From the IMG/VR virus record IMGVR_UViG_3300030109_004468, positions 1 to 20,176 of that record: 20,176 bases of DNA; one strand, 5' to 3'. This DNA comes from a virus. The notes beneath the pieces are model-generated. The model saw only the letters and a program-made list of their open reading frames with translations, did no database searches and was not told the origin of the DNA. A program made the translations under genes and the position numbers. Shown here one piece after another: positions 5,109 through 12,594 of the stretch (positions within the stretch are counted from its first letter, which is position 1; each line of letters starts with the position of its first letter).

Positions 5109-7006
5109 AAGTAATCCTTATCTATAACGTCTTTCATGTTATGAATATAATTAGAATGACGTTGGGTAGTCAAATACGGAGCTAAAACAATGTTAAAATA
5201 CTCTTTAGATTCTCCCAATCCTTCTAAGCTTAAAACATTATCGAAAGATTGAGAGTACGGAATAACTTTATGAATAAACTCATTAGCCCATAGTATAGAA
5301 AAGTTTTCCGGCTTAGTTGCAACATACAAGTTGTACTTTGGGTATTTTTCCTTGATAGACTTAAACAGAGAGGTAGAAACGAAAACGTCTTTAGCGGAAT
5401 TGGGCATAACATATAAAATACGTTTACCTTCATCATCTTCGTCTAGTACATCTTCTATCTTTACCGGAAAGTGTTTGTCATTATGCTCTTTAGCGACCTG
5501 CCTGAAATAATTTTCTATATTTTTTCTGGGGGTCTTTCTCTCAATCTGCTGCATCCAGTATTTGTAACCGTCATCATGAACATTATTATCTCTGTTCAGT
5601 ATCTTTTTGTACAAAGCTAAAATCCAATCAGAATTATCTTGTATATTTTCAACAAAAGCATCTGGATAATTTTTGACTTCCTCTACTTTGATCTCTTCTT
5701 CATAAACAGCGGGCTCTGCGCTGTCTATAAAATCTTCGAATATTTTCCCAATCACTTCTACAGAGAAGCCGTCAATTACCCATTGCCTAGCCATTTTGCC
5801 CGCAGCTTCAAGTTCTTGCTTTGGCATATGGTAAACTTTTAGTAAGTTGTTGTAGATAGAATCTGCGCAAGTAGAAGCCTTAATGAACTCTGTTTGGTGC
5901 TCTATATATTTACTCCATTCTAAAGGTATGGAGCCAGAGCCTTCCTCGCACTGTTCTTCTCCGCAGCTGTAATCCGTGACAAGAGTTACAAGCTCTGTGA
6001 GCTTGGCTTCTTGAATTGGAATTTCCTGACCACCACTTGTAAATGGATGACAGTATACATCCATTAAATTATAAATTTCATTTAGCTGGCTTTCGCTTAC
6101 GCCTCCCCCAACGTTAGTCGTGCCCATTGATTTTTCTGCGCCGCAGATATCGCAAGTCTGCTCTTGCCCTACAAATGGCTTAACTTTATAACCGTAGCAA
6201 GTCTTACAGTAGTAAGTGGTTAGAATGTCATCTTTGCTTACACCATGTTCATCGGCTAGCTTGTGGATGTTCCAGCCCTCACCCCAATGGGTGTGTAGTA
6301 AAAGCTTAGAATTAGGAACCTTCTCTTGAAACTTTTTAAATCCTTCTAACAGGTTTGGAACAGATTTTCTAAGTTGATTTCGGAAAACAAAGCCGACAAT
6401 GTAAGTATCCTCTGCGATATTATTATTTGCGCGTAGCTCGCTCCTCTTTTCGTCACTTAATCTGTAAAAATTTTTAGTTTCTAAACATCCATGAACAGTT
6501 TTTACATGAGTATGGCCTTTTTCGTGCAATGCCTTTGTGGCAAAATTGCTCCAAATCCAGTAGTTTTTTATTTTAGGGGCATTGTCTACTGCCGAAGGAA
6601 GAATAGGAAGCGAATCTAGCGTAGTCCAAATTACAGAAGGGACTTTATCAAACCAAGATTTTCCCACTGCAAAGTCAACACCCCAAATATCTTGTGCGGC
6701 GATGTAAACATCTGGCTTCTCTTGTTGTACTACTTGATCTATTAGATAAGCACCATAGCTGGCCATTCTTGCTTTGCCAGCGTCTTTATTTAGCTCGGCC
6801 AGCTTGTTCTGATCGTCCGGCAAAGTGCCAATAGACTTCCAAGGAGTTCTTTTTAGATTGGGGGCAGAATAAGCATTTCCGCAGCAATAGTTAATTATTT
6901 CGTATTTTCCAGTCTTGTAAAGATAGGACAGCAGTGCTTTTGTATTTCTGCCGAAGCCTGTTTTCGCCAGAGCTGAATCTGACTGGTATAAAATCTTTTT
7001 CTTCAC
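5096..7006 (-). CDS. Multidomain glycosyltransferase (GT4-like, DUF4214-like linker, half GT9-like domain)
   Basis: A 636-aa protein. Residues 1-440 look like a GT-B glycosyltransferase of the GT4 type: an N-terminal Rossmann strand (KKILYQSD), a second-domain start (YIVGFVFRNQLRKSV) and SGGQEIPIQEAKL (~324-336), the place of the donor-binding acidic motif. A four-Cys knuckle (CKTC ~267-270, CDIC ~285-288) is inserted in the second domain, which is unusual for the family. Residues ~468-515 resemble DUF4214 (ALYKKILNRDNN, YKYWMQQI). Residues ~533-636 look like the N-terminal half of a GT9-type enzyme and stop abruptly. It starts at GTG overlapping the previous stop (GTGA). Together with the GDP-mannose dehydratase it points to glycan modification. 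Confidence 0.72.
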   Translation of the reverse strand: MKKKILYQSDSALAKTGFGRNTKALLSYLYKTGKYEIINYCCGNAYSAPNLKRTPWKSIGTLPDDQNKLAELNKDAGKARMASYGAYLIDQVVQQEKPDVYIAAQDIWGVDFAVGKSWFDKVPSVIWTTLDSLPILPSAVDNAPKIKNYWIWSNFATKALHEKGHTHVKTVHGCLETKNFYRLSDEKRSELRANNNIAEDTYIVGFVFRNQLRKSVPNLLEGFKKFQEKVPNSKLLLHTHWGEGWNIHKLADEHGVSKDDILTTYYCKTCYGYKVKPFVGQEQTCDICGAEKSMGTTNVGGGVSESQLNEIYNLMDVYCHPFTSGGQEIPIQEAKLTELVTLVTDYSCGEEQCEEGSGSIPLEWSKYIEHQTEFIKASTCADSIYNNLLKVYHMPKQELEAAGKMARQWVIDGFSVEVIGKIFEDFIDSAEPAVYEEEIKVEEVKNYPDAFVENIQDNSDWILALYKKILNRDNNVHDDGYKYWMQQIERKTPRKNIENYFRQVAKEHNDKHFPVKIEDVLDEDDEGKRILYVMPNSAKDVFVSTSLFKSIKEKYPKYNLYVATKPENFSILWANEFIHKVIPYSQSFDNVLSLEGLGESKEYFNIVLAPYLTTQRHSNYIHNMKDVIDKDYLCTF

Positions 7007-7491
7007 TGGTTATTCTTGGCCGCAATGCTTTTGGCGATAGCTTCATTATTTTCTTTAATTACAGCAGATGAGTATAAACTTAAAGAAGTAAGGAGAAATT
7101 GTTTCAAAAACTTTGATTCTCCAAATGTGAAGCTAATTGAATAACTTTTCTTTTCACCTTCCTTCGGCATCTTAGTAAGAGTGAAGGCGAACCCGTCCTT
7201 CCTGTCATCCTTCATTTTAGGCTTGAAGGAGAATGAAGTATTTTCTTTTGGGGTTTTGTGAAAACTGGAGAACTCTCTTCCGCTTTCAATGCAGTCAATG
7301 AAGGAGCCTATTTCAGTCGGAGTAAACTTACAAGCGGAACGTGTCTTTGTATCAAACTTGCCTTTGCCGTTTTCAGAGTCCCAGCTCAACTGCTTTAGCA
7401 ACTGAACATAAAAAGATTTGTCATTTGTGTTATAGGAAAAACTGCAACAACAACCACTATTCCACTGATTTGGCTTATAAAAATGAATCAT
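7003..7491 (-). CDS. Probable Whirly/PC4-like ssDNA-binding protein
   Basis: A 162-aa protein. The pattern of strands, with WNSGCCCSFSYN, VQLLKQLSWDSENGKGKF, ACKFTPTEIGSFIDCIESG, EFSSFHKT and YSISFTFGESKFLKQFLLTS, resembles the Whirly/PC4-like fold, in which two beta sheets and helices bind single-stranded DNA. Related proteins occur in some bacteria and large phages. Its position directly after the polymerase core suggests it is the phage's SSB; no OB-fold SSB is seen in the window. The tail ends in AIAKSIAAKNNQ, without the acidic tip typical of bacterial SSB. The start ATG is preceded by a GGAG ribosome-binding site within an inverted repeat. Confidence 0.5.
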   Translation of the reverse strand: MIHFYKPNQWNSGCCCSFSYNTNDKSFYVQLLKQLSWDSENGKGKFDTKTRSACKFTPTEIGSFIDCIESGREFSSFHKTPKENTSFSFKPKMKDDRKDGFAFTLTKMPKEGEKKSYSISFTFGESKFLKQFLLTSLSLYSSAVIKENNEAIAKSIAAKNNQ

Positions 7492-7494
7492 AAA

Positions 7495-7517
7495 ACTCCA
7501 TGAATATTATATGGAGT
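7495..7517 (-). promoter_or_regulatory. TATAAT promoter inside an inverted repeat
   Basis: Arms ACTCCAT (7495-7501) and ATGGAGT (7511-7517) flank nine bases. On the minus strand TATAAT (7511-7506) lies between the arms, with TTGTAA 17 bases upstream (7534-7529), and the downstream arm contains the GGAG ribosome-binding site of the 162-aa gene. The repeat could be an operator, or an RNA hairpin masking that site if transcription starts upstream. Confidence 0.5.
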
Positions 7518-7528
7518 AAATGACAATA

Positions 7529-10189
7529 TTACAAATTTTTCTCATCATTTCTTAGTTGGCCAAGCTTCATGTATATTTTAGAATCCTGTACCGTGACATA
7601 GTTAGCAAAAACTCCGTCTTCGGACTTTATGCCTGTTACTATGACTATGTTTTTCTTGTCCGGCAAAGAACCTTTATTGTATTCTATACAGTCGTCTATG
7701 CCATTGCCTCTCTTATTATTGAACAGCAGGACATCTATTGAATCAAACTCGTCGCCCACTTCAAACTTCACATATTCGTTTCCATTTTTAGAAGTTCGGA
7801 CTCCAGTGCAGTCGCTAATAGTGCCAACAAAATATACCTTGCTTCTAGTGGCGGAGTTCTTGACTTGGTCTATAGGAAGTAATTGTGGATTCTTATTTAA
7901 GAATATGTTTCTCAAAGGAGTTCCGTGAGTATATCCGAGCAGTTCATTTTCATAATACCAATTCGCAAAAGATTCATTTGCATGGTTTATGTTATATATT
8001 TTTTGGTACGGGCCAAATTTAGAACGCATAGTCTCAATCCTTGTATCTTTAATATATCTTTTGCCGTTTTCATCAAGTTTAGATTTCATTTGATTTACGA
8101 CATTTACAAGGTCGTCATTCCCCTGCTCTGCGAACTTCAACGCTATCACTCTTTCTCTTGGGGTGAGAACTTTCCAAAGCTGACATTCTAGCACAACTTT
8201 GCTTCGGCTGTACTTATCACCCATGTCTAAAGCGCCAGCTTGAATTAAAGCAGACAGAACGCCAAGATTTATACCAGCCTCGGTTGAAGCTTGAAACACC
8301 TCAAACTTATTTGAAGCACAGTCTTTGAAATGATTAAGCTTTTCTATAGAAGAATTTGAGATGCCTTTTATGGATGTAAGGCCAAATCTAATATTGTCTC
8401 CTTCGATACAGAAATCTTCCTTAGATTTAAGTATATCTGGCCGCAAAAGCTCTATATTGAAATGAATAAGCTCTCTGTTTATTTTGGCTATCTCAGCTAT
8501 TGGGTCTGGCTCGAACTTGCTCATTTGCAAGAGAGCGAGAAAGAACTCTTTTGGATAGTTAAACTTGAGGTAAACTGTAGCCGCCGCTAAAGCTGCGTAA
8601 GCTATTGAGTGAGACTTATTAAAAGAGTAGTTAGCCGAATCTTCCAACACTTGCCATAAGATATCTCCAACTTCTTTTTCTAGATTATTCTCTTTTATTT
8701 TGTCTCTAATCTTCTTCTTCCACTTCTTAACCTCGCTAACCTTTTTCTTTCCAACTATACGACGCAATAACTCCGCTTCATCAAGAGTAAACCCAACCTT
8801 GTGGGCCATCTTCATCATCTGCTCTTGATACAAGCAAACACCTCCAGTTGCGCCTAGGATGTCGTCAAAGAAGGGGTGAATAGGCTCGTAAACGTCGTTG
8901 TTAGTGAAGTTGGCATACTGATCAACGAAAGCTAAAGCTCCGGGTCTTGCGAGCGCAAGCACCGCGCTTGTTTCTTCTAGACTCTTAGGTTTTACCTTTT
9001 TGCAGGCTTCGTACGCAGCTCTAGCTTCTATCTGGAATATTCCTTGAGGATGTTTAAGATCGTATAGACTTTGATATATGCTTTCGTGATTTAAATCTAT
9101 GTCACCAACTTTAATGCCAATGATCTTACAAGCTTGGTCTACAACAGAGACAGTCCTCAAGCCCAAAACGTCTAACTTAACGTTAAACATTTGAGACCAG
9201 TCCATATTGAATGAAGATATTATTTCTTTGTCTGAATCAAACTCAAGCGGGCAGCTCTTTGTGATATTATCATAAGACAAAAGTATTGCTGATGGGTGAA
9301 CTCCCTTGTTCTTCACCAAGCCTTTTATTTTATTTGCATTTGTGAAAGTCCTGTTGTTTTTATCGCACCACTGCTTAAACTCCGGAACTTCTTCATAGGC
9401 TTCAGATATATCCATCACCTTTCCAAACACTTTGGGAATTAAAGCTGATACGCGATTCATTTCAGTCTCAGGCTTGTCTTCAACTGTTTTGCCGCACTCT
9501 TTTATAACCAGCTTGCCACTCAAAGTGTTTAGAGTCCTAATCTTAGCTGTCTTACCCTCAAATTCTTCGTCAAGATACTTTAATACTTCTTTACGCCGAT
9601 AATAACATACATCCATGTCAATGTCGCACATTAAAGAGCCATCTAAGTATGTAACTCCGTCAATGACAGTTTTCTTTGCTCTGATCTTTGAGACAAATCT
9701 CTCAAAGAATAAATCATACTTTACAGAATCAATTTCAGTTACTCCCAAAAGATACAAAATAAAACTACCAGCGGCGGAACCACGGCCCAATCCAACTGGT
9801 ATGTCTTTAGCGTTGCAGAAATAAATTACTTTCCAAACTAGAAGTATGTAATCAACAAAGCCAAGCTCTTTTAATATCTCAAGCTCATAATGAACTCTGT
9901 CGGAATACTTTTTATGTTCTGGAGTGCCTTTCTTGTAATTCAGAGATTTGAATTTCTTCTGACACAGCGCAACTAGAAAGCTGTAAGTATCAGTAATCTC
10001 TTCCGGCTTCTCTACCATCTGGAGATACTCTTCTTGAATCTCGAACTTCGGTAAACGAACTCCGTGTATTTCAAGGTTTAATTTTTTAAAACTGCTCGAA
10101 AAGTCAGTCTTTCTTTTTTCTTGGCCTCCCGCGTTTCTTTTTTGGCGGCTTTGGAGGTTCTGACTTTTGTTCTCCTTTACTGTCTCCAT
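7529..10189 (-). CDS. dnaE-like: DNA polymerase III alpha subunit, polymerase core without PHP domain
   Basis: An 886-aa C-family DNA polymerase core. Its motifs follow DnaE in order: GLGRGSAAGS (133-142), CDIDMD with two catalytic Asp (188-193), KLDVLGL with the third catalytic Asp (~340), GIFQIEARAAYEA, YQEQMMKMA and AELLRRIVGKKK (~456-483), NYSFNKSHSIAYA (~522-534), the helix-hairpin-helix region RFGLTSIKGIS (~601) and an OB domain (~784-870). The N-terminal PHP domain is missing and is encoded at 11526-12410. The split falls in the linker just before the conserved VRLPKF. The first ~35 residues are basic and low-complexity and lie within the 86-base overlap with the upstream gene; no later start fits. 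The catalytic residues are intact. Confidence 0.95.
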   Translation of the reverse strand: METVKENKSQNLQSRQKRNAGGQEKRKTDFSSSFKKLNLEIHGVRLPKFEIQEEYLQMVEKPEEITDTYSFLVALCQKKFKSLNYKKGTPEHKKYSDRVHYELEILKELGFVDYILLVWKVIYFCNAKDIPVGLGRGSAAGSFILYLLGVTEIDSVKYDLFFERFVSKIRAKKTVIDGVTYLDGSLMCDIDMDVCYYRRKEVLKYLDEEFEGKTAKIRTLNTLSGKLVIKECGKTVEDKPETEMNRVSALIPKVFGKVMDISEAYEEVPEFKQWCDKNNRTFTNANKIKGLVKNKGVHPSAILLSYDNITKSCPLEFDSDKEIISSFNMDWSQMFNVKLDVLGLRTVSVVDQACKIIGIKVGDIDLNHESIYQSLYDLKHPQGIFQIEARAAYEACKKVKPKSLEETSAVLALARPGALAFVDQYANFTNNDVYEPIHPFFDDILGATGGVCLYQEQMMKMAHKVGFTLDEAELLRRIVGKKKVSEVKKWKKKIRDKIKENNLEKEVGDILWQVLEDSANYSFNKSHSIAYAALAAATVYLKFNYPKEFFLALLQMSKFEPDPIAEIAKINRELIHFNIELLRPDILKSKEDFCIEGDNIRFGLTSIKGISNSSIEKLNHFKDCASNKFEVFQASTEAGINLGVLSALIQAGALDMGDKYSRSKVVLECQLWKVLTPRERVIALKFAEQGNDDLVNVVNQMKSKLDENGKRYIKDTRIETMRSKFGPYQKIYNINHANESFANWYYENELLGYTHGTPLRNIFLNKNPQLLPIDQVKNSATRSKVYFVGTISDCTGVRTSKNGNEYVKFEVGDEFDSIDVLLFNNKRGNGIDDCIEYNKGSLPDKKNIVIVTGIKSEDGVFANYVTVQDSKIYMKLGQLRNDEKNL

Positions 10190-10379
10190 CTTCTTCTAGT
10201 ATGTCCTCTAATCTCTCTTTTAAAACTTTTAAAGTCTCTTTGCTCTCGCGTTCAAATCTGTAAAAAAAATCCAGCTTGTCCTGTTTCTGGCCTTGCCTAA
10301 GTATTATGATGGCGTAATCTACGTCATCTTCTTCTGATAGCTTTTCGATTAAATCGTATGCAAAGTCCATGCTGGGCAT
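10104..10379 (-). CDS. Small protein with AT-hook-like tail
   Basis: A 91-aa protein: an N-terminal ~60 residues that are charged and helical (DLIEKLSEEDDVDYAIIILR, LKVLKERLEDILEED), then a basic Pro/Lys tail with KKKRGRPRKKKD. GRP flanked by Arg/Lys is the AT-hook core that binds the minor groove of AT-rich DNA. It lies between the proofreader and polymerase genes and overlaps the polymerase gene by 86 bases, so it may be a small replisome accessory, but that is inference. The start codon lies inside a perfect palindrome at 10375-10395. Confidence 0.62.
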   Translation of the reverse strand: MPSMDFAYDLIEKLSEEDDVDYAIIILRQGQKQDKLDFFYRFERESKETLKVLKERLEDILEEDGDSKGEQKSEPPKPPKKKRGRPRKKKD

Positions 10380-10395
10380 ATAATTATTATATGCC
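10375..10395. promoter_or_regulatory. Perfect 21-base palindrome over a stop/start junction
   Basis: Arms GGCATATAAT and ATTATATGCC around one central base. On the minus strand it contains TATAAT (10391-10386), touches the stop codon of the exonuclease gene (10397-10395) and includes the ATG of the AT-hook-like gene (10379-10377). It could be an operator overlapping a promoter that gives a leaderless mRNA. There is no T tract after it, so it is not a typical terminator. Confidence 0.55.
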
Positions 10396-11042
10396 TAGAT
10401 TTTGCTCATTTCTAATTTTAATTTCCTCCAAATCTTTAGGTTAAGCTTCAAATCGTTTATTGCATCATGTAGAGTCGAATAGTCGTGGTCAATATTGTAG
10501 TATTTGCCAAGCTCTGTAAGAGAAGTTCTAATACCTTTGACTCTGTGCGTCAGCATCCTATATTGATACTCAAAGAAGTTACTTTCATCTTTTTTAAAGT
10601 AATGCTCTGTTCGTATACCTCTCCCGAGAGCTAGAGTATCTATGCATTTTTTAAATAAATGATTATAAGGCTTGTTATGCATCTTGCACCAATCTCTAAT
10701 TAAGTACATATCAAACCCCAATATGTTATGACCAACTATATAGTCGCATGAATCAAGCCAATCATAAACCATTGGGAATACTTCCTCTTGTTCTTCGGCG
10801 AGCTTATTAAACTTCTTTTTGTCAAATCTAGTTATTCTAGCGGCTTCGTCAGAAATCTTCAGACCGCAATCCCACTTGACCATCCTGTCGCATGATTCAG
10901 CGACATTGTCTTTTCTTACAACTTTAATCATGCCGACCTGCCAAGGTCGGTTATTGTAAAAATTAAGATTAACATTGAAGGTTTCCAAGTCCATGAAAAC
11001 CAAAGTATGTTTGTGGTCGTTAGTAAAAAAATTCTTATCCAT
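10395..11042 (-). CDS. DnaQ-like 3'-5' proofreading exonuclease
   Basis: A 215-aa DEDDh exonuclease. Exo I is VFMDLETFNV (~15-24, catalytic DxE), Exo II is IVGHNILGFDMYL (~101-113, Asp) and Exo III is TLHDAINDL (~190-198, His and Asp). These enzymes remove mispaired 3' ends, in bacteria as the epsilon subunit bound to the PHP domain of Pol III alpha. Its place between the PHP gene and the polymerase-core gene strongly suggests the proofreader of this phage replisome. The ATG overlaps the preceding stop codon. No clear beta-clamp-binding peptide is seen. Confidence 0.88.
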   Translation of the reverse strand: MDKNFFTNDHKHTLVFMDLETFNVNLNFYNNRPWQVGMIKVVRKDNVAESCDRMVKWDCGLKISDEAARITRFDKKKFNKLAEEQEEVFPMVYDWLDSCDYIVGHNILGFDMYLIRDWCKMHNKPYNHLFKKCIDTLALGRGIRTEHYFKKDESNFFEYQYRMLTHRVKGIRTSLTELGKYYNIDHDYSTLHDAINDLKLNLKIWRKLKLEMSKI

Positions 11043-11529
11043 TTAACTCTCTAATAGGAATGTTATAGCAATCTGCCCTGAAATAAAAGCTTTTTCTGGG
11101 AGGTGAATCTGGGTCATAGTCGCCCTCTTTATAGAATCTAGCTTTCTGATAGAACTCAGACTTATCTATTTTGCCAAGATACCAAGCGTAACTCAAATCT
11201 TTCATCACGCTTACAAAAACATATTCGTTGCAGTCTTGGTTTGGATTGAAATCAGCTACCGTACAGTTGTAGTTTGGACGGGGAGGGACGGTTCTCTCCT
11301 TAGTCTTTACGTCAACGGTAAAATGACCGGAGCAAGGATTATGATATACTAAATCATAATCATAAGTGTCTTTTATTTCTCCTCCAAGTACATGTTTTGC
11401 TATTTCCTCGCCAATGTAAGCAACTAACGCCCCTTCCCCTTTCCTTATAGAATTATTTAACAGCGGCAGTTTATCTGCTCTGGATTGCGCCCTGTCGATT
11501 AAAGATTGAGCCAACTTAAACTTTCTCAT
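11035..11529 (-). CDS. PD-(D/E)XK-fold nuclease
   Basis: A 164-aa protein with the layout of a PD-(D/E)XK nuclease: a helix with Glu (ALVAYIGEEIAKHVLGG, ~33-49), then YDYDLVY (~57-63) and FTVDVKTKER (~70-79), giving the Asp and D-x-K catalytic motifs. Such proteins cut DNA in restriction, recombination or junction resolution; the substrate cannot be read from the sequence. The C-terminal half (YVFVSVMKDLSYAWYLGKI) continues the fold. It is inserted with the exonuclease between the two parts of the polymerase and overlaps both neighbours by 4 to 8 bases. Confidence 0.72.
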   Translation of the reverse strand: MRKFKLAQSLIDRAQSRADKLPLLNNSIRKGEGALVAYIGEEIAKHVLGGEIKDTYDYDLVYHNPCSGHFTVDVKTKERTVPPRPNYNCTVADFNPNQDCNEYVFVSVMKDLSYAWYLGKIDKSEFYQKARFYKEGDYDPDSPPRKSFYFRADCYNIPIRELNG

Positions 11530-12410
11530 ATGCCGTAACTTTCGTTCAGTTCTTTATAGTCTTTGTTCGTATTACCAGAAGCTTTTCTAGTGTTTGAGGA
11601 TTTTTTGCGAGTCAATGCAATTGATTTAGTACGCTTGTTTATTTCGGCCCAACTTTCAAAAGAAAACTCGTTTGAGCACATATGGTCAAATCCCGGTTTA
11701 GACAGAGTCTTTTTAGCTCTGCCCGGGCTTGAGTCAGCTATGCATCTAAATGTAAGATACGCTTCAAAGTCTTTCCTGTCTTTATAGTAAATACTTTTTA
11801 CCTCTTGAGTTTGATAATTATCATCACAATATTTAACAACGTGCTCTCTCAAAGTATCATCGAAAGGAAGATCATTACTCTCTAGAAAAAATATAGGTTT
11901 TATAACAGAGAAGTCTGGAACAATGTTGCTCATCTTGAATTTATTTTTATGAATGAATGAATCATAAAAAGGTATTGCCAAAGTCAAGCTTTCGTCACAC
12001 CAATTATCGTTCAAATATTTGTAATCAATCCTTGGCTTGTAGTAGAAGCCCTCTGTTGAAGCAAAAGATGCTATATCTAAAAGCTTTTCGTAGCCTTTTC
12101 TGTTCTTGCAGAAAATAACACACTTTGATTCCAAGAGGTTATAATCCTTGTTTTTAACTGTTACATCTGAACATATATTAATTATCAATCCAAATCTTAA
12201 ATCAATTTTGGCTTCAAGTGAATTTTGATATGCCTCCATGAACCCCGTCATGCTGTCATCTACTAGATAAAAGTGATCTAGCTTGTTGTCAGCACAAATA
12301 TCAATTACAGAATCTGGGCCAGTGCCATCAGAAGAACCCTGTGGGTACAGAGTCAATATGGACTTGCCTACGCTGTAATGAGATTTGAATAAGGGAAGAA
12401 CCTCAGACAT
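11526..12410 (-). CDS. dnaE-like (PHP part): Separate PHP domain of DNA polymerase III alpha, probably inactive
   Basis: A 294-aa protein that matches the N-terminal PHP region of DnaE: FKSHYSVGKSIL at the start, DHFYLVDDSMTGFMEAY (~45-61), NRKGYEKLLDIASFASTEGF (~104-123), KSIYYKDRKDFEAYLTFRCI (~206-225) and a helix like DnaE's pre-palm region (SFESWAEINKRTKSIAL, ~251-267). The PHP metal motif HxH is reduced to KSH, so a metal-dependent activity is unlikely; a structural role and docking of the exonuclease are more probable. A polar, basic tail follows (SSNTRKASGNTNK). It begins its operon behind the 17-base box. It must presumably join the core at 7529-10189. Confidence 0.82.
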   Translation of the reverse strand: MSEVLPLFKSHYSVGKSILTLYPQGSSDGTGPDSVIDICADNKLDHFYLVDDSMTGFMEAYQNSLEAKIDLRFGLIINICSDVTVKNKDYNLLESKCVIFCKNRKGYEKLLDIASFASTEGFYYKPRIDYKYLNDNWCDESLTLAIPFYDSFIHKNKFKMSNIVPDFSVIKPIFFLESNDLPFDDTLREHVVKYCDDNYQTQEVKSIYYKDRKDFEAYLTFRCIADSSPGRAKKTLSKPGFDHMCSNEFSFESWAEINKRTKSIALTRKKSSNTRKASGNTNKDYKELNESYGI

Positions 12411-12411
12411 A

Positions 12412-12445
12412 AATAGACTCTGGCACGATTCTGGTAGGTTGTCAA
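12412..12445 (-). promoter_or_regulatory. Shared 17-base box ahead of the PHP gene
   Basis: Minus strand TTGACAACCTACCAGAA (12445-12429) is the best-conserved copy with the 3889 site. A standard -10 at 17-base spacing is poor (CAGAGT); an AGTCTATT lies three bases further on. The box is 35 bases before the ATG, against 37 and 39 at the other two sites. Confidence 0.55.
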
Positions 12446-12454
12446 GAAATTATT

Positions 12455-12528
12455 TTCCCCGCCCCTTGCGCATGTCGTAAGAAAGGCATCTTGTGCCTAT
12501 TGAGATAGAAGCACATAGGGACGGGGAA
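12455..12528 (-). repeat. Structured element H (array 3)
   Basis: The longest outer stem: 12455-12471 with 12511-12528, 17 pairs, bulged T at 12516 after 5 bp. Two C/A oppositions on the plus strand (469/513 and 462/521 of 12,000s) become G-U pairs on the coding strand. The 12-nt strands are 12472-12483 and 12499-12510; hairpin 12484-12498, AGGCA/TGCCT, coding-strand loop CAAGA. It lies nine bases from the 17-base box. Confidence 0.82.
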
Positions 12529-12530
12529 TA

Positions 12531-12594
12531 TTAAGCGTCTGAATGCCGCGTGAAGCATATCTTGTATGCAGGGGCTCTGAATCAGATCACTTAA
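12531..12594 (-). repeat. Structured element G (array 3)
   Basis: Outer stem 12531-12542 with 12582-12594 (bulged T at 12587 after 5 bp; 12536/12589 pairs as G-U only on the coding strand); 12-nt strands 12543-12554 and 12570-12581; hairpin 12555-12569, GCATA/TATGC, coding-strand loop CAAGA. Its outer end overlaps that of element J, so the two compete for a few terminal pairs. Confidence 0.82.
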
